Source of the DNA: Talinum fruticosum
Lineage: Eukaryota > Streptophyta > Magnoliopsida > Caryophyllales > Talinaceae
Direction: 5' to 3'
DNA: 64,000 bases
Assembly (NCBI GenBank): GCA_021018815.1
Contig: JAITYX010000066.1
Span: forward strand, 2,888,001 to 2,952,000
Made by a program: the position numbers and the translations under genes. Shown in pieces: positions 1 through 12,900 of this stretch. Within the stretch, counting starts at the first letter, position 1; every line of letters begins with the position of its first letter. The notes under the pieces were generated by a model that worked only from the letters and a program-made list of their open reading frames with translations, was not told the DNA's origin and ran no database searches.

Positions 1-3000
1 AATCTATAGGTAAAATGAGAGATATGTTAGCCATCCACAAAGCAATCATATCATTCAGGTGAGATTTATATTAACAAAATATTAGTTAAGGTAATAGTTG
101 CAGTGCAACCTCACTCCGATAAGGAGAAATACAAATTCAAATATTTAAAACGTATTTATTTAAAAGATTTTTAGTTTAAATATTTGTGACTTAAAATTAA
201 GAGTTAACTACTCTGAAAGGACCTAAAGTCTTTAACTGCAGTCGATGAAGGAGCTAAGGCAGAAATAGGTTATCATCAAGGCCCTTAACTATGTTTTCTG
301 ATGAAATATCTAATGGAAAAATTTTTAAAGGGAAAAATAAGGACTTGTCAATTCAATTATCAGCAGTTATTTGTGGGTTTGCACAATCCTGAATTTACGT
401 ATTTGAACTAATTATATTTGATTGCACACATGCATGCATTTAGAATGATTAAATTAGACATCCAACTATAATACATCTAAGTTCACTAATACATTTTATA
501 TATAATAAAACCGAAAAGTTACAATAATTTAATATTGATAATTTCCACAACCATAATCAAACATTAAACGATACGAATTTTTCATAATTGTAAAAAGTTT
601 TATCTCTCAACCAATTAATATTGAAACATAAACAATTAAATCGTTATTATGTATCGTGAGCATAAGAAATTTTATGCACATCGAACATGTTTATTATAGT
701 TTAATTATTTTTATTATACTTGCTAGAGTAGTGTAGTTATTAATTGGGTTATATGTGTTTCTCCTACTTATTTAAGAATATAGCTTTATAATTGCATAAT
801 TTGACTTATTTAAACTTTACTATCTAGTAAAGATTTCTCATTGTAGATTATAATTGGGTTATATGTATCACGTTGAATTTTTTGTTTAAATTTCAAAATC
901 TTTTCTAAGATCTTCCACACAACACGCACCTTAAATCTATAGGTATGGGGCTATCTTGTAATCCTTTTATTCCATTATTGTTATTATAGTTGATCTTTTG
1001 AAAGTTTTTAATAATCATCTTTGATCATTATTTTCTCATAAATACATAAAAAGACATATTGCTCAAATATATTTTTAAATAAATTAAATGATGTACTTTT
1101 GATTACAACTTAACCAAATGTTAAATGAATTATATTTTATAATCTCATAGTTTACAATATTTGACAAAAAAACCAGCTATGACAATAACTGTCAAATGGA
1201 AAGACTACTTATTAGTTCTCTACCTTTATAAGTAGATGGACCGACGATTTTTGAGAAATGTGAAGGGTAGAAAAGAGGTTGAAAAAAATGGAAAAAGAAA
1301 GATGAATTGGATTGAATGGAGAAATAAATAAAACTTTAACAATTCTAAGGAGGTCTAGAAGAAGTAAGAGGAGGAATACATTCCTAAAGCTGAAGTAAAA
1401 TGTGTTTACACAGAGAGTGTGCATTCAGGCTCAGCTTTCTCCCCAAAATAAGTAAAAGAATGCCTTGCTTCTTTTCCACTCCTGGCATGGTGTGATCCAT
1501 TATCAATTCTATTTAACCCTTTTTTTCTCTTAAAAAAATCATTTATCAGGGAAGGCTTTATGGAAGAAAAGATATGAACATGTCTAAAGGAGATTCTTAT
1601 ATGAGGTCGTTTCATAGGTTGTATTGAATATAAATTATCTTATTTTTTTTGTCTCATAACTTAATTGAGGCACAGAGATTGTCGAGTATCTAATAACAAC
1701 TCCTGAATATTTTACCAGTTAAGTCAATTGGTTGGTACCCACGAGACATTACAATTTTACAATTGAATGATTCGAATTTCTATATATAATTTACATAATT
1801 TTCTTGTAAGATGTTTTCACTGTATATTGGAGAAGGTGTGTAGTACTGGTTTTGCCAAATACGTCTCAAGTGTTTGTTTATGTCTCATTGTAAATTTTAA
1901 CTAATTCGTGTAAGACGTTTTCACTCAAAAATTAAGTGGGATAAAAGATAAGTAAAATATCTTTTAACTCATATTTCAAAAAAAAAAAAGGTAGAAAAGG
2001 GATAAATATGACATAACTACCAACTCAAATTATCTCTTTTTCGTCTAATAATATAGTTGCATGTTAGATCATTTAATTTTCATTATGCAAATCTTAGATT
2101 ACAAATTGTTATAAAAATCAACCTTTAAACTTTTCTGATAATTAACCGGAAAAAGAAAGTAAAAAAAAATAAAATAGAAAAGTCTTAACAATAACGAGAC
2201 AATAACATGTTCGTTACTTAACATTATAAGCAAGCAATAAAGGCCCGGAATTTAATTAAATAAGAGATACAAATCCTTAATTAGCTTAGACAAGATGGGA
2301 AATAATGATTAGCCAACTTGATCCAATTTCTCAAGTGTTGTTTGTGCACAATATATTTTTATTCCCTTTCAAACACACAAAAGCCATCAGACAAAGATTT
2401 TTCAAAAGGCAGCTAGAATTTGTAACAAAAAGTGGTTTTCGTCATCTTGATTGTGTGAACAAACATTTTCATCAATTACCCACGTTTGTAAGTTGTGTGT
2501 AGAACACTGAGAATCTTGAAAAAAGTGTCTCATTGGAATGGAATTCCTACGATGAGGTGGTGTTGTTGTATAATCGTATTCTAGTCCATGGTTCATGAAC
2601 CTATGCATGTGTTTTTAATTGGCACCTTCCATGGACTTGTCCAAATGACCTCTTTTATGTTTTGGACCTTTTGTGTCACTTTTTCTATGTTGCTACTAAT
2701 GTTCATCAATCATGTGTCCATTTTCCTAAAATAATTAAAAAGTCAATTTTGAACAATTTTTATGTTTCGATTATAATGAGTCAATTTAAAATATTCTTTT
2801 TCTAAATAGTCCTTTTTTGTTCCCTATCTATGAATAGTTAGCAATTAGTACGTTAGGATGATTACATCTAAACTTCTCCTCCTTTTGATCTTTTCTAGCC
2901 ACCGATGGACTCTCAAGGTATGCGTTTAAATTTATGAATTTAATATTGACCCATGGTCAAATTATATAATATTTCTTTAGAAAAAAACCATAAACTATAG

Positions 3001-3178
3001 TATATAGTATAGACTGCATAGTTGATATTGGTATGTGAAATATAATTCAAATTACACTATTATTTGATTCAACTTAGGAAAATTTGTTGTATTACATTGT
3101 TGGACTTATTAATAGAAAAGCATAGCATGTCAAATAATTAACTTATTCCATATGTACAATATAATCTAACAGTCACTA
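1..3178. other. AT-rich spacer, no gene recognised
   Basis: Both strands contain only short, compositionally biased reading frames, none with a recognisable motif. The only local structure seen is a motif of the form GTAAGAYGTTTTCACT occurring twice in the same orientation (about 1806-1821 and 1908-1925). It may belong to a degenerate repeat, but I cannot place it in a family. The spacer ends at the target-site duplication of the copia element starting at 3184. Confidence 0.5.
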
Positions 3179-3183
3179 ATTAT

Positions 3184-3727
3184 TGTTGGGTGATGGAGCC
3201 TAATGGTCGGGTTGGGCTTGGGTTTTACAAGTAAAGGAGTTGGCATGGTCACGGAAAAGGAGGCACGAGCATGAAAGCTTTGGCACGAACAGGCTTGGCA
3301 AGAAGAAGCTGCAGGAAATGGGGTCGAAAGGTGGCACGGTCGAAACCGTGCCACCAGGCATGCTCGTGCCAAGTTCATGGCATTACTTGTGCAATGTGGT
3401 ACTTGCCTCAAATGTTGTTTTTCTTTGCCATTTTTATAAGTTTCTTGTTTTTATTGCCTCGGTTAATGCCTATAAATGCTATAATTTACTGATTAGCCTA
3501 TTAATCAGCGTTAGAAACCTCCCTTGTTAAGCAAGTGAGTAGTGTATTACAAAGTGAAGCTAGTGAGAGCTTGAGGGAAATTCTTTGTAAATTACTCAAA
3601 GTTTAGTGCACTAGTTTCATGGTTTCTTCCCGGTTTTGGGTTTTTCCACGTTAAAATCTTGTGTCCTAAATTCTTTGTTTATTTTCTTTTGTCCAAGTTC
3701 TATTATTTATGAATCCCGATCCTAACA
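3184..3727 (+). repeat. 5' LTR of the copia element
   Basis: This 544-bp direct repeat matches 8500-9097 over nearly its full length and has TG...CA ends. It contains one short inverted repeat of the GGCACG/CGTGCC type near 3333-3374, where the 3' LTR carries an expanded 19-bp array. Reading frames over the LTR are not considered coding. Confidence 0.9.
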
Positions 3728-3730
3728 AGC

Positions 3731-3742
3731 TGGTATCGGAGC
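3731..3742 (+). other. Primer-binding site (tRNA-iMet type)
   Basis: TGGTATCGGAGC lies three bases after the 5' LTR and differs by one base from the usual copia primer-binding site TGGTATCAGAGC, which pairs with the 3' end of initiator methionine tRNA. Confidence 0.85.
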
Positions 3743-3870
3743 GTAGGTGAGATTGAGAGTTCACAAAAATGGAGAGCGAGTAAAGTAAAGATTCGGAGAT
3801 TCGATAGAAAGGACTTTGCGTTCTCGAAAATGCAAGTGGAAGACTTGTTGTACCAAAAAGAGTTACATCA

Positions 3871-6800
3871 TGTAATGCCCCCAATAAGTAACCACATAAA
3901 TAAGTAATTAACAGCGGAAGACTTGTAAATTGGGAGACGTTACCGCCGTTTTCATAATGAAAACAAGGCAAATTCATCCGAGCAAATTAATTATTCAAAC
4001 AATTTATGTAACAATCCAACCCAAATTTTTTTTTCTTTATAGAAAATGAAACTTTTAAAACGTCGAGGATCAGCTGGAGAGGAATCATGAGCCAAGAGAC
4101 CAAGGAAGGGACTAGCATGTGTGTGGTCAAGAGGAACATCCATACATCACTTTTTCGACCAGCATTATCGTTTCCTTCCTCTTGAAGCTTTAGGCGTGAT
4201 TGTGAATAGTCCGCCATGCGCTCGATTTCCTAAAAAAAAAAATTTTAAAACATAAAATAATAGATGTGTGAGCTAGAAGCTCAAGTACGTTACTCTTATA
4301 AAATAAAATCATAATTTAGGTACTCTTAAATCATGCATATCTTAAATTATTTTTCTTGAATATACAATTTGCAAACTTGTCAATTGCCGATTTGCTTTGT
4401 CTGATTTAGCCAAACTTAGGACCCGTACTTGTGAAACATTCAATCATGGGATCCGACTCCTAGGTTCATTGAACCATAAGGCAGTTGGTTGTGAACAATT
4501 GAACAATTAAAGGGTTAAACGATTAACGATTACGTGAACAATTAAACGATTAACGATTACGTGAACAATTGAGCGAGTAACGATTCCGTTCACAATTGAA
4601 CAATTAACGATTCTATGAACAATTGAACGATTAACGATTACTGTTCACAATTGAACAATTAATGATTACTGTGAATAATTGAATGATTAACGGTTACGTG
4701 AACAATTGAACGATTAACGGTTTAATGCTCGCTAGCGAGCAACGTTGTCCGAGCGTCCCGGATCAACCATTTACGATTACGATTACGATTACGATTACGA
4801 TCACATTCATTCATGGATCGTCATAGCGATTAATGGGTCCTTTGCATGGCCAAATCATGATAAATTATGAAAACTTATTTATAAATGTAATGAATTGAAA
4901 GCACCAACTATTAATCTGTTAAACTTTTATACTTATAGTATAAATGTAAAGGCAATAATGTACCTCGAGTGTGCTGAACGCTTCAATTGCCGATTGTTTC
5001 TGCAGACACAATTTTAATTCGATTTCTATTTCCAAAATGAATCTACTTCGTAGGCTACTAGTCTTTTAACAACGGTTATATGCATTTACAATCACCAAAC
5101 TTTTACTTTTCGCGTACCTATCCATATTGTTCACTTTTGATCTCGATATTCAAACATTTTCCGGAAATAAGCTATTGATGATATAGTTTGAATTTATACA
5201 AAACAATTGATGAGTTTAATTCCCCATTCTTTTAATACCAGTCAAGTTCGATCTTTTGTTTCTATCACCTCCAATCAGTGCTTAATGTAGCATAACCTTA
5301 ATTGTACCACTCGCTTTATCTAGTATGCTCTGTAAGCCAAACATACTTCCCACTTCCTAATGATTGGCTCCTTGACTTGGCTAATCTAGATACATTAACT
5401 TCCTTCGTGATTAGTCATTTATAAGATTACTTATTTCAAAACCACCACCAATTCATTTCAATTTCCTTTCACAATCTAAGTTATATTATATACTTTGTTG
5501 CTTTAATGCTTTTCCACTGACAATCAACATTCTACACCCCTACTTAAGGTATCGATTCGAGTGTTCTAATTTTCTAAAAATTTTGGCGTAGTTTCGTTTG
5601 AAATACGGCCTAATCATTAGGCTAAAAGCCTTAAAAACCCGCATAAAATCCACAATAAAACTCAACGAGCAAAAATCAAGTTTAAAACCAATATACAAAC
5701 CAAGTTACAATCTCGTCAATATTCTCATTTTCTTATGCTCATGAACTTTTCGATTTTGATCACGACATATATTTATAGCTAAGGCTCAGATTAAGCAATT
5801 TAATCATAGAAATCCCGATTTTCGGGAGATGGATTCGTATGATTAATTCCTTTATAAGTGCTACCAATAATCAATTAATGATTTAGTGTGTTGTAGATAA
5901 ATAGTGAAACTCATTGACATGTTAACATTTAGATAATTAGGGAAGTACAAATAGTAACGTACTCGAGGTAATTGTTCGTTTTCCATTAAACATCGCTTTT
6001 CATTATTTTCTTCAAGCATGTCGTTCCTGTCGCTTTTCTCAAATTGGGTTAGATGTGGAAAAAGGACGGTGGAAGGTCCAGTGGTGGAGTTCGAGTGTCG
6101 AGGCAGCGACAACGAGCGTTGGTGGGTGGCATCGAGTGCCGGACGATGGCCGAGGTGGCGACCGTCGCGCGGCGAAGCAGCAGCAACAACAGCAGGGGTT
6201 GTTTTGCCCTGGCGACGCGAGACAGGGGAAAGAAGAAGGAGGAAACCGGCGGCAACGAGGTGGCGACCGGGGTACCGCGACGGCTTGCCTGGTGGCGGCC
6301 GGGAGTGCCGGCGACGACCGGGGACGACACCCGAGTGCAGCGGAGGGAGCTGCAGCAAGCTGCAGGGCCGCTCCGCCCTGCTAGCATGAGACACAGGAAA
6401 GGGAAATGAAAAATAAAAAACCCGATGGGGTAGGCGGGTGGCGGCCGGTGGTGCGGTGGCGGCTTGTTGGCGGCGAAAGGACCGGCGACGACTAGCCGGC
6501 GGTGGAAGTCAGCGGCGAGAGGGAGTGGAGGGGAGGTGAGAGAGAGATATGAGGGATAGATGGTATTTCCTAGCTTTTCAAAACTCTTTCCCCCTTCATT
6601 GATTCTTCCCCTCTTCGATGATTTATCCCGATGCTTCTACCATCTTCTTTTCCTCTTCTCTTTTTTTTTTTAACTTTATTTGTGTTATAATAATGTATAT
6701 GTATATATATGCGTATGGTTTTATTTTATTTCTTCTTACGTATTAATTTAATTTATTCAGATTCGGAATGGAATTATTCGAACATATATACACTTCGTAG

Positions 6801-6970
6801 TACAAACGTAAATTTGTATGAATTACCCATTATTATTTACGACTATCAAATTTGTTTGCATCTTTTATTTCGATTTCGTATTGTGCGTGATTCACTACTC
6901 TTAAATGATATTAAGACGATAAAATACAAATTTAAAATAATTAATTACGATTAAGTTTCGGGGTGTTACA
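3871..6970 (-). mobile_element. Ty3/gypsy-like solo LTR inserted in copia gag
   Basis: This 3100-bp insert starts TGTAATGCCCCC, ends CGGGGTGTTACA, and is flanked by the 5-bp duplication CATCA (3866-3870 and 6971-6975). The ends are TG...CA and no second copy or coding interior is present, which suggests a solo LTR. A segment near 5560-5670 matches 17980-18090 of the gypsy solo LTR further right in the same orientation, supporting the same broad family. The strand is inferred from that family, whose pol remnant reads on the minus strand. A GC-rich block (about 6040-6540) carries overlapping open frames on both strands that I regard as compositional. Its first 1.6 kb has no match in the other copies and may contain additional inserted DNA. 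Confidence 0.75.
4490..4803 (+). repeat. Tandem repeat and hexanucleotide microsatellite inside the solo LTR
   Basis: From 4490 to about 4721, units of roughly 28-30 bp built on GAACAATTGAACGATTAACG recur about eight times with substitutions. From about 4771 to 4803 a pure ATTACG-type hexamer is repeated. Both use the same ACGATT core, suggesting the microsatellite and the longer unit share an origin. No coding function is suggested. Confidence 0.8.
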
Positions 6971-8090
6971 CATCAACCCCTCTCGGGAGTGAAGCCCGCG
7001 GACATGGCGAAAAATGATTGGAAGTTGCTTGATCGGCAAGCGCTTGGGAAGGTTAGATTGATGTTGTTGCGGAATGTGGCGTCCAGTGTGATGGATCAAA
7101 CAACAACAAAGGGACTGTTGGAAGCGTTGTCCAACCTCTTTGAGAAACCTTCAGCGGTAAATAAGGTATATCTCATGTGGAGATTGTTTGATTTAAAAAT
7201 GGGTGATAGGACTAGTGTAGTGGATCATATTAATGAGTTTAAAATGATCATCTCTAATCTTACTTCGATGAGTATAAACTTTAAGGATGAAGTTAAGGCC
7301 TTAATCTTGTTGTCTTCGCTACCCGAGTCTTGGGATACCAGAGTGTTTCGCTGTTAGTAGTGCTAGGGGTTCAAATACATTAAAGTATGATGAGGTTCGG
7401 GATGTGATCTTGAGCGAAAGTATTCGCAAGAAAGATACTCTAGAGTCATTTGGGAGTGCATGTAAGGGGTAGGAAGAAACAAGTGAAAAATGGTCGGGGT
7501 AAATCCAAAGCAAGGGGCAAGTCCCAAAACCCGGGGACATTATTTGTTAGGGTTGTGGGGATAAGGGGTATTTTAAGAAAAATTGTCCTAAAAAGTTTGA
7601 TGACCGGAGTTCTATAAATTCCATGGAAGATGTAGGTGATGCACTTATGGTTAGTGCAGAAAATTCTATTGAGTCTTGGGTGGTTGATTTCGGGGCATCG
7701 TTTCATTTCGGGTCTAGTAGAAGCTCATTTCACAATTTTGTTGTGGGAAAATTTGGGAAAGTTTTTGTAGCAAATGGGAAAAGCGTGAACATTCTAGGCA
7801 AGAGGGATGTGAGGATCAAAACCCCAAGTGGAGGTTTTGGACATTGAAAGGGGTTAGGTATATCCGGGATTGGTTAGAAATTTGATTTCGAGTGTGTCAA
7901 TTGGATGAGTCGGGATGCCTAATGAAGTTTGGCAATGGTGGCTGGAAAATTGTTAAGGGGGCATTGGTTGTGGCTAAGGGTATAAAATCTGGCTCTTTAT
8001 ACTATACCGGGGTTAGTAGTGGCTTAGCTTTGGATGCCGTGGTTAACAATTCCAGTGGTAGTCTTCGGGATGAAAGATTTGGTGTAGGTT

Positions 8091-8499
8091 GACGGGTTGT
8101 TTGTTAGGTCAACAAACGGGTCATCCGGTGCTCCACATGAAGAATTGTAAGAACACGGGATAATGAAGAAAGCAGCGTGGTCAACGGAAGGTAAAGCCCG
8201 GAGGTATAAACTTTTTCTTCATTATGTTTTATTGACTAACACCAATGAGCCAGTTGTGCATGGTGAAAGTGTGCAAGATATAGACCGATCCGAGTGGGAG
8301 TTCAAGTCGGGTGATGGTAATGGGCTTGAAGGCTTGGAGTGAGGGAATCCGAGTAAAGGAGCTAGTTCAAGGAAAAGGTACCAAAACATTGAGGCGGTTA
8401 AAGGCCTTGATGGGTCTCTCATGTTGAAGGGGTAGGGGTGTTTCGGTGAACTAAATGGGTGCAACAAGGAGGTGATCCATTAGTCTCCAAGTGGGAGAT
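8091..8499 (+). other. Residual copia interior and polypurine tract
   Basis: This stretch lies between the pre-integrase relic and the 3' LTR, where integrase, reverse transcriptase and RNase H would be expected. It has no recognised domain, so most of pol was removed by deletion. The purine-rich run AAGTGGGAGA directly before 8500 fits a polypurine tract. Confidence 0.6.
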
Positions 8500-9097
8500 T
8501 GTTGGGTGATGGAGCCTAAAGGTCGGGTTGGGCTTGGGTTTTACAAGCAAAGGAGTTGGCATCGTTACGGGAAAGGTGGCACGAGCATGATAGCTTTGGC
8601 ACGGACAGGCTCTGCAAGAAGATGGTGTAGGAAATGGGGGCCGAAGGTGGCATGGTCACGCCCGTGCCAACATGGCACGCCCGTGCCAACATGGCACGCC
8701 CGTGCCAACATGGCACGCCCGTGCCAACATGGCACGCCCGTGCCAACATGGCACGCCCATGCCATGTGGTACTTGCCTTAGACGTTGTTTTTCTTTGTCG
8801 TTTTCGTCAATTTCTTGTTTTTATTGCCTCGGTTAATGCTTGTAAATGATATAATTTACTGGTTAGTCTATTTAATCGGTGCTAGAAGCCTCCATTGTTA
8901 AGCAAGTGAGTGGTGTATTACAAAGTGAAGTTAGTGAGAGCTTGAGGGAAATTCCTTGTAAATTATTCAAAGTCCGAGTGCATCGATTTCGTGGTTTTTC
9001 TCAATTTTGGGTTTTTCACGTTAAAATCTTGTGTTCCAAATTCTTTGTTTATTTTCTTTTGTTCAAATTCCATTATTTGTGAATCCTGATCCTAACA
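8500..9097 (+). repeat. 3' LTR of the copia element
   Basis: This 598-bp repeat matches 3184-3727 with the same TGTTGGGTGATGG start and CCTAACA end. The length difference is due mainly to a 19-bp minisatellite at 8657-8764. It is followed by the target-site duplication ATTAT at 9098-9102. Confidence 0.9.
8657..8764. repeat. Minisatellite of self-complementary 19-bp units
   Basis: About 5.6 copies of a 19-bp unit containing TGGCACGCCCGTGCCA follow each other at exact 19-bp spacing (units begin near 8661, 8680, 8699, 8718, 8737, 8756). Each unit is itself an inverted repeat with 7-bp arms around CC, so the array can fold into a run of small hairpins. The 5' LTR lacks the array. Confidence 0.9.
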
Positions 9098-9102
9098 ATT
9101 AT

Positions 9103-9916
9103 TCTGTTCATTATTTTATCATCAACAAACTTAACATCGGCTATAAAAAGTAAATTTATTCAAATGAAGTAACACAATCAATATATCTAACATAAAAACA
9201 CATATTTTTGGATTATATTTCTTACAAAAATAATATTTTATTTTTTCGATAATTATTTGGCAAATAAACTAGATAATAATTTCATTGCATTTCGATTTTT
9301 CAATCTCTTTTGGTCAGCAAGGAATCGTCATCATAGAAAGGATACTAATTTTATTTACTTCTACAATGTAGTGAGTTTTTTTTTGGTCGTGATACAATTT
9401 AGAGAAATATTAGGTGTAGGAATTTCATGATAGAGTCTTTGTTTTTTCCTCCGATCGGAAGCTTCACAGAAGAGGTGGAACACCAAATACAAATAATTGT
9501 ATAATTTGATTACTATATAACATTAGTACAGTGGTGTGGGCCATTGAAATACTTATCTTTTCTATTTTTATTTGCTAATTTTTTTTTATTTAAAAAGTTC
9601 TGGTTTTGAACTTTTCCCAGCATCCACGACAAAAAACATGGAAAATATTTCAGTAGTATGCAATTCATTTTAGTTAACATTTTCGAACCGTGAGATGACA
9701 TCAAGAAACATAAAATATATGATAAATTTTAAGTTAAAGGATGAAATTATTTCTGAGAAAAATTAATAAAAAGGAGAGAAAAAAATATTAATTAATAAGT
9801 ATAAAATTGATAAATTATTCATCAATATATCATTGGGATTGTAAAGTAATTGCTATCATGATTTTTTTAAAAAAATTATTTAAAGTAACAACTACGCTTC
9901 CATGAAAAAACACAAC
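9103..9916. other. AT-rich spacer
   Basis: No coding relic or repeat boundary was recognised between the copia element and the Stowaway MITE. The sequence is AT-rich with short non-conserved frames. Confidence 0.5.
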
Positions 9917-9918
9917 TA

Positions 9919-9959
9919 CTCACTCTATTTCAAAATACATGTCACTTTAACTAACTTTT
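9919..9959. mobile_element. Stowaway MITE, left fragment
   Basis: The fragment begins CTCACTCTATTTCAAAATAC after a TA dinucleotide, a degenerate form of the Stowaway (Tc1/mariner) terminal inverted repeat. The matching right terminus lies at 23142. The interruption is the gypsy element that begins at 9960, with CTTTT duplicated at the junction. Confidence 0.8.
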
Positions 9960-12900
9960 TGTAACACTCCAAAACACACCCTACGACTATTACATCGTCG
10001 AGTTCCTCAAAGGAACTCCCAAGGCTCTTTCAGGTGTTGGTTTGGATTTCTAACTCCAACTTAAAGGTAATCGAGGTAATTTTTTCAAAAGAGTTTAGAG
10101 TTTTCTAAAAATTTCGGTAGACTTTCGTTTGTAATATGGTCTATTTCCAAGGCTTAAAACCCTAAAACCTTGTATAAAAATCATAATATAACTCAACGAG
10201 CCACACTCTCAAAGTATATAACTCAACGGCCACACGTTGGAGTCCAACCAATCATGCATTAAAACTTAAAACAATCTAAATGATTCACTATACATTTGGT
10301 ACAAAATATATGAACTTAATTACAAGCTACAACACTTAGAAACATGGAATGCATGTCAACTTGAGTAGTCACTTCAGCAATCGGGAATCAGCAAACAACA
10401 AACCCCAAACGACATGTAGGAGTCCAAGTATATGCTAAAGTATGAGACACACCTTTTGAGAGTGTACCTGCAACACTGGGGAAGGGAAAAGGGGAATTTG
10501 TGGGTTGAGCAAACCACGAGCTCACCGAAAAGTCTTACACTCTTAAAACGGAAAGTACGTCACACATACTAGCAGTAATAATCATTGAGAAAACAAAAAT
10601 AGCACAATAGGAATATAGATACTCGTTGATGAAATTCTTTGCAACATAAAGATTATAACACTTCAATCATTTAAACACATAGTTTCGCAATCAATGGCAA
10701 CTCTTTTGGAACTGAATCAACTTTAAACAAAGTGGTGCAACCACCAATCGTTTCTTTCAAATACGCCTAGTTCAAAACTGAATCATTTCTACTAAATCAC
10801 TTCTCATGAATCACTTGAAATAAATCTCTTTTGGTGAATCACTTCTTAGGTTGTGGACTCGAACTAGCACTTCGCAATTTCTTATAATTTCTCTGGTTTC
10901 TCTTAATTTCTTTGGTTTCTCTAGGGCACAACCCCGAATAAAAGGCTTCGGGACCTATCTAGGAAGAGTTTAATTGGGCATCCTGCTAGACCAGGACCCC
11001 TAGCTAGCGACCTCTAGCTAGAATCCTGTCTTGTGCTAAACAATCCTAGCAAAGTCGATTCAAAACAATTTCTTCAACACATTCACTCATCAAGCATGTT
11101 TAAAATAGCATTTTCAAATCGGTTTCACTTCTTAGAAACACGTTTTCACGTTTGCAAAGCATATATCATGAAAATCACATTCAAGCATCAATTTGCGTAA
11201 AACATAGAACTCTTTTCAAAACTAACTTTTGAACAACCTTTGGAATCAAGTTGCTTTACAAGTCAAGCATCTCCATGGTAAGGTTCAATATCCAAAGCTA
11301 GCATATTTATTCAAGTATTCGCCCAAGTATCTCAAATCTACTCATATTCATCCACATTCTAGTCAAACAAGAATTCCCTATTCCCATATGCATAATTCTC
11401 GTCTTACTCCGCTTCCAAAACCACAATTAATCAATATAGATATATACTCTCTTGATACTCCAATTTCCCGTTCCCTTCTATATCCCAACGTCCGTTCCCT
11501 TTAACTTAATTCACTTTCGGGCCTAATGAGTTCCGGAACTAAAACTTCTCCGATCCACAATAACTACAAGTAGTTACCATCTAACTACAAACGTCTCAAT
11601 TTCTCACAATTTGCCATCTTTACCTCAAATTCTCATCTTTTGACTTATTAATCAACTCTTTCTCGCTCATGCTCCGCTATATAACTCTTAATTTCATTTT
11701 ATCACTCAAATTCCCTTAGCTCTGCTTATCTTCCAGTTTAGTTCAATCTCAACGATTTAAATATGTTTTGAACTCAATTAACCTAGCAATCACCCACTTC
11801 TTATTCCCATGCCTCAATTGTGCATCAATTAATATGGAGTCATACTACACCTTTATAATCCAAATAATTATTTCCCGATATTAGCAATTATCTCTTAATG
11901 TCGAAAATTTAAGAAATCTGTAAGGGTTCAATGTGAAACATTAGCTCCTAATTCGCATCCAAATTACAACTTCTTCACCCTCAAATTTCTAATTGAAATC
12001 AACATATCACCCATCCAACTTTAGCAACTAATTCCGTTAGAATTTCTAGGTTCCCAAATCCACCTTAACAAACTCAATAAGATTTTCTCATGTCCTAATT
12101 CAGCCCTAGCTACTTCCTAAGTTCACTCTATAGTACACACATTCAATATTCACAACAAACATTCAATATTCACAACAAAATCCAATTAAGTTTCAAAATT
12201 ACTAATAGTTTAGAGTATAAGACCACCCACCTCGAATTAGGGATTAAGTAATTGACTTGGATGAATTGATTCAGGTTCCTTGCCCTCCTCTTCTTCCCGT
12301 TCCGTCTTTGACTATCTCTGTCTCGTGTTCTCCTCCTCCCGTCGCTTCGCTCCTTCTTAGCCTCAATCTCCCTTTGCTCGGTTCTTGCTCGGTCTCTCAC
12401 TTTCCCATTTTGTTTTTCGTTCTCGGTTCTCTTAGTCTCGACCTCTCGGTTGACCTCGCTCGTTCGTCGGCCTAGCCACCATTCTCTCGAGCCACCGGTC
12501 ACCGGTCGGCTGCGCGCTCGCCGACCAGCTTCCGCTCCCACGGTGGTCATTCCTTTCTCTCGCTCCGTCCCAATCCCTCGCTCTTTCCTTCGCTCGCCGT
12601 CTACTGCGTCGCCGACTCATCGTGCTCGGGTCTGCCGGCTACTCGTGCTTGCCGGCCTCTTTGCCCTCTTCGCCCTCTTCTCTCTCTCTTTGGCCATCGC
12701 CATCGCCATCGCCATCGCCCTCGCTCCCTCTCCTCTTTCTTTCTTTCTCGCTCCCTCGCTGCTTGTTTCGGTTCCTCTTCTTTTCTTGACTCGGGCACCC
12801 CTTCTACTTCTCCTCCGAGCCTTACTTCTTTTCTTATCACTTAATCTCCCTTTTTTTTTCGTTTTTACTGTGGCTTCAGCAGCTAATGCCACCACAACTC

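Larger units (their letters stand above)
3769..8090 (+). pseudogene. Degenerate copia gag-protease-preintegrase, split by a solo LTR
   Basis: An ATG at 3769 opens a gag frame closed almost at once by a stop. A recognisable copia gag N-terminus (a DFAFSKM-type motif) continues to 3870, then resumes at 6971 after the inserted solo LTR. The UBN2-type gag domain runs through about 6971-7350 (motifs DWKLLDRQALG and DHINEFK). A CCHC zinc knuckle at 7545-7586 has a stop inside it and Tyr in place of His. The aspartic protease motif at 7686-7694 reads D-F-G instead of D-S/T-G. The pre-integrase segment (SGCLMKFG, then KSGSLYY) lies at about 7890-8090. Frames change several times. The rest of pol is absent. 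Confidence 0.8.
3184..9097 (+). mobile_element. Ty1/copia-type LTR retrotransposon, deleted and interrupted
   Basis: The element is bounded by two long terminal repeats that both begin TGTTGGGTGATGG and end GATCCTAACA. It is flanked by the 5-bp duplication ATTAT (3179-3183 and 9098-9102). A tRNA-iMet-type primer-binding site follows the 5' LTR and a purine tract precedes the 3' LTR. The interior keeps gag, a zinc-knuckle relic, protease and the pre-integrase segment in copia order. Integrase core, reverse transcriptase and RNase H are missing, so it could not move by itself. A 3.1-kb solo LTR of another family sits inside gag. The gag and protease text resembles the Tork lineage, but the lineage call is tentative. 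Confidence 0.9.

Noticed and set aside
1748..1765. ATTCGAATT-type word considered as a tRNA B box
   Set aside because: No matching A box, acceptor stem or anticodon arm around it; no tRNA gene was found elsewhere by eye.
6018..6409. Overlapping frames of 109-177 codons on both strands in a GC-rich block
   Set aside because: They lie inside a solo LTR, overlap in all frames, are Arg/Gly/Pro-rich and have no domain; composition explains them.
8491..8849. Frames with repeated HGTPVPTWHARANMARPC-like peptide
   Set aside because: These are translations of the 19-bp minisatellite in the LTR, read similarly on both strands.
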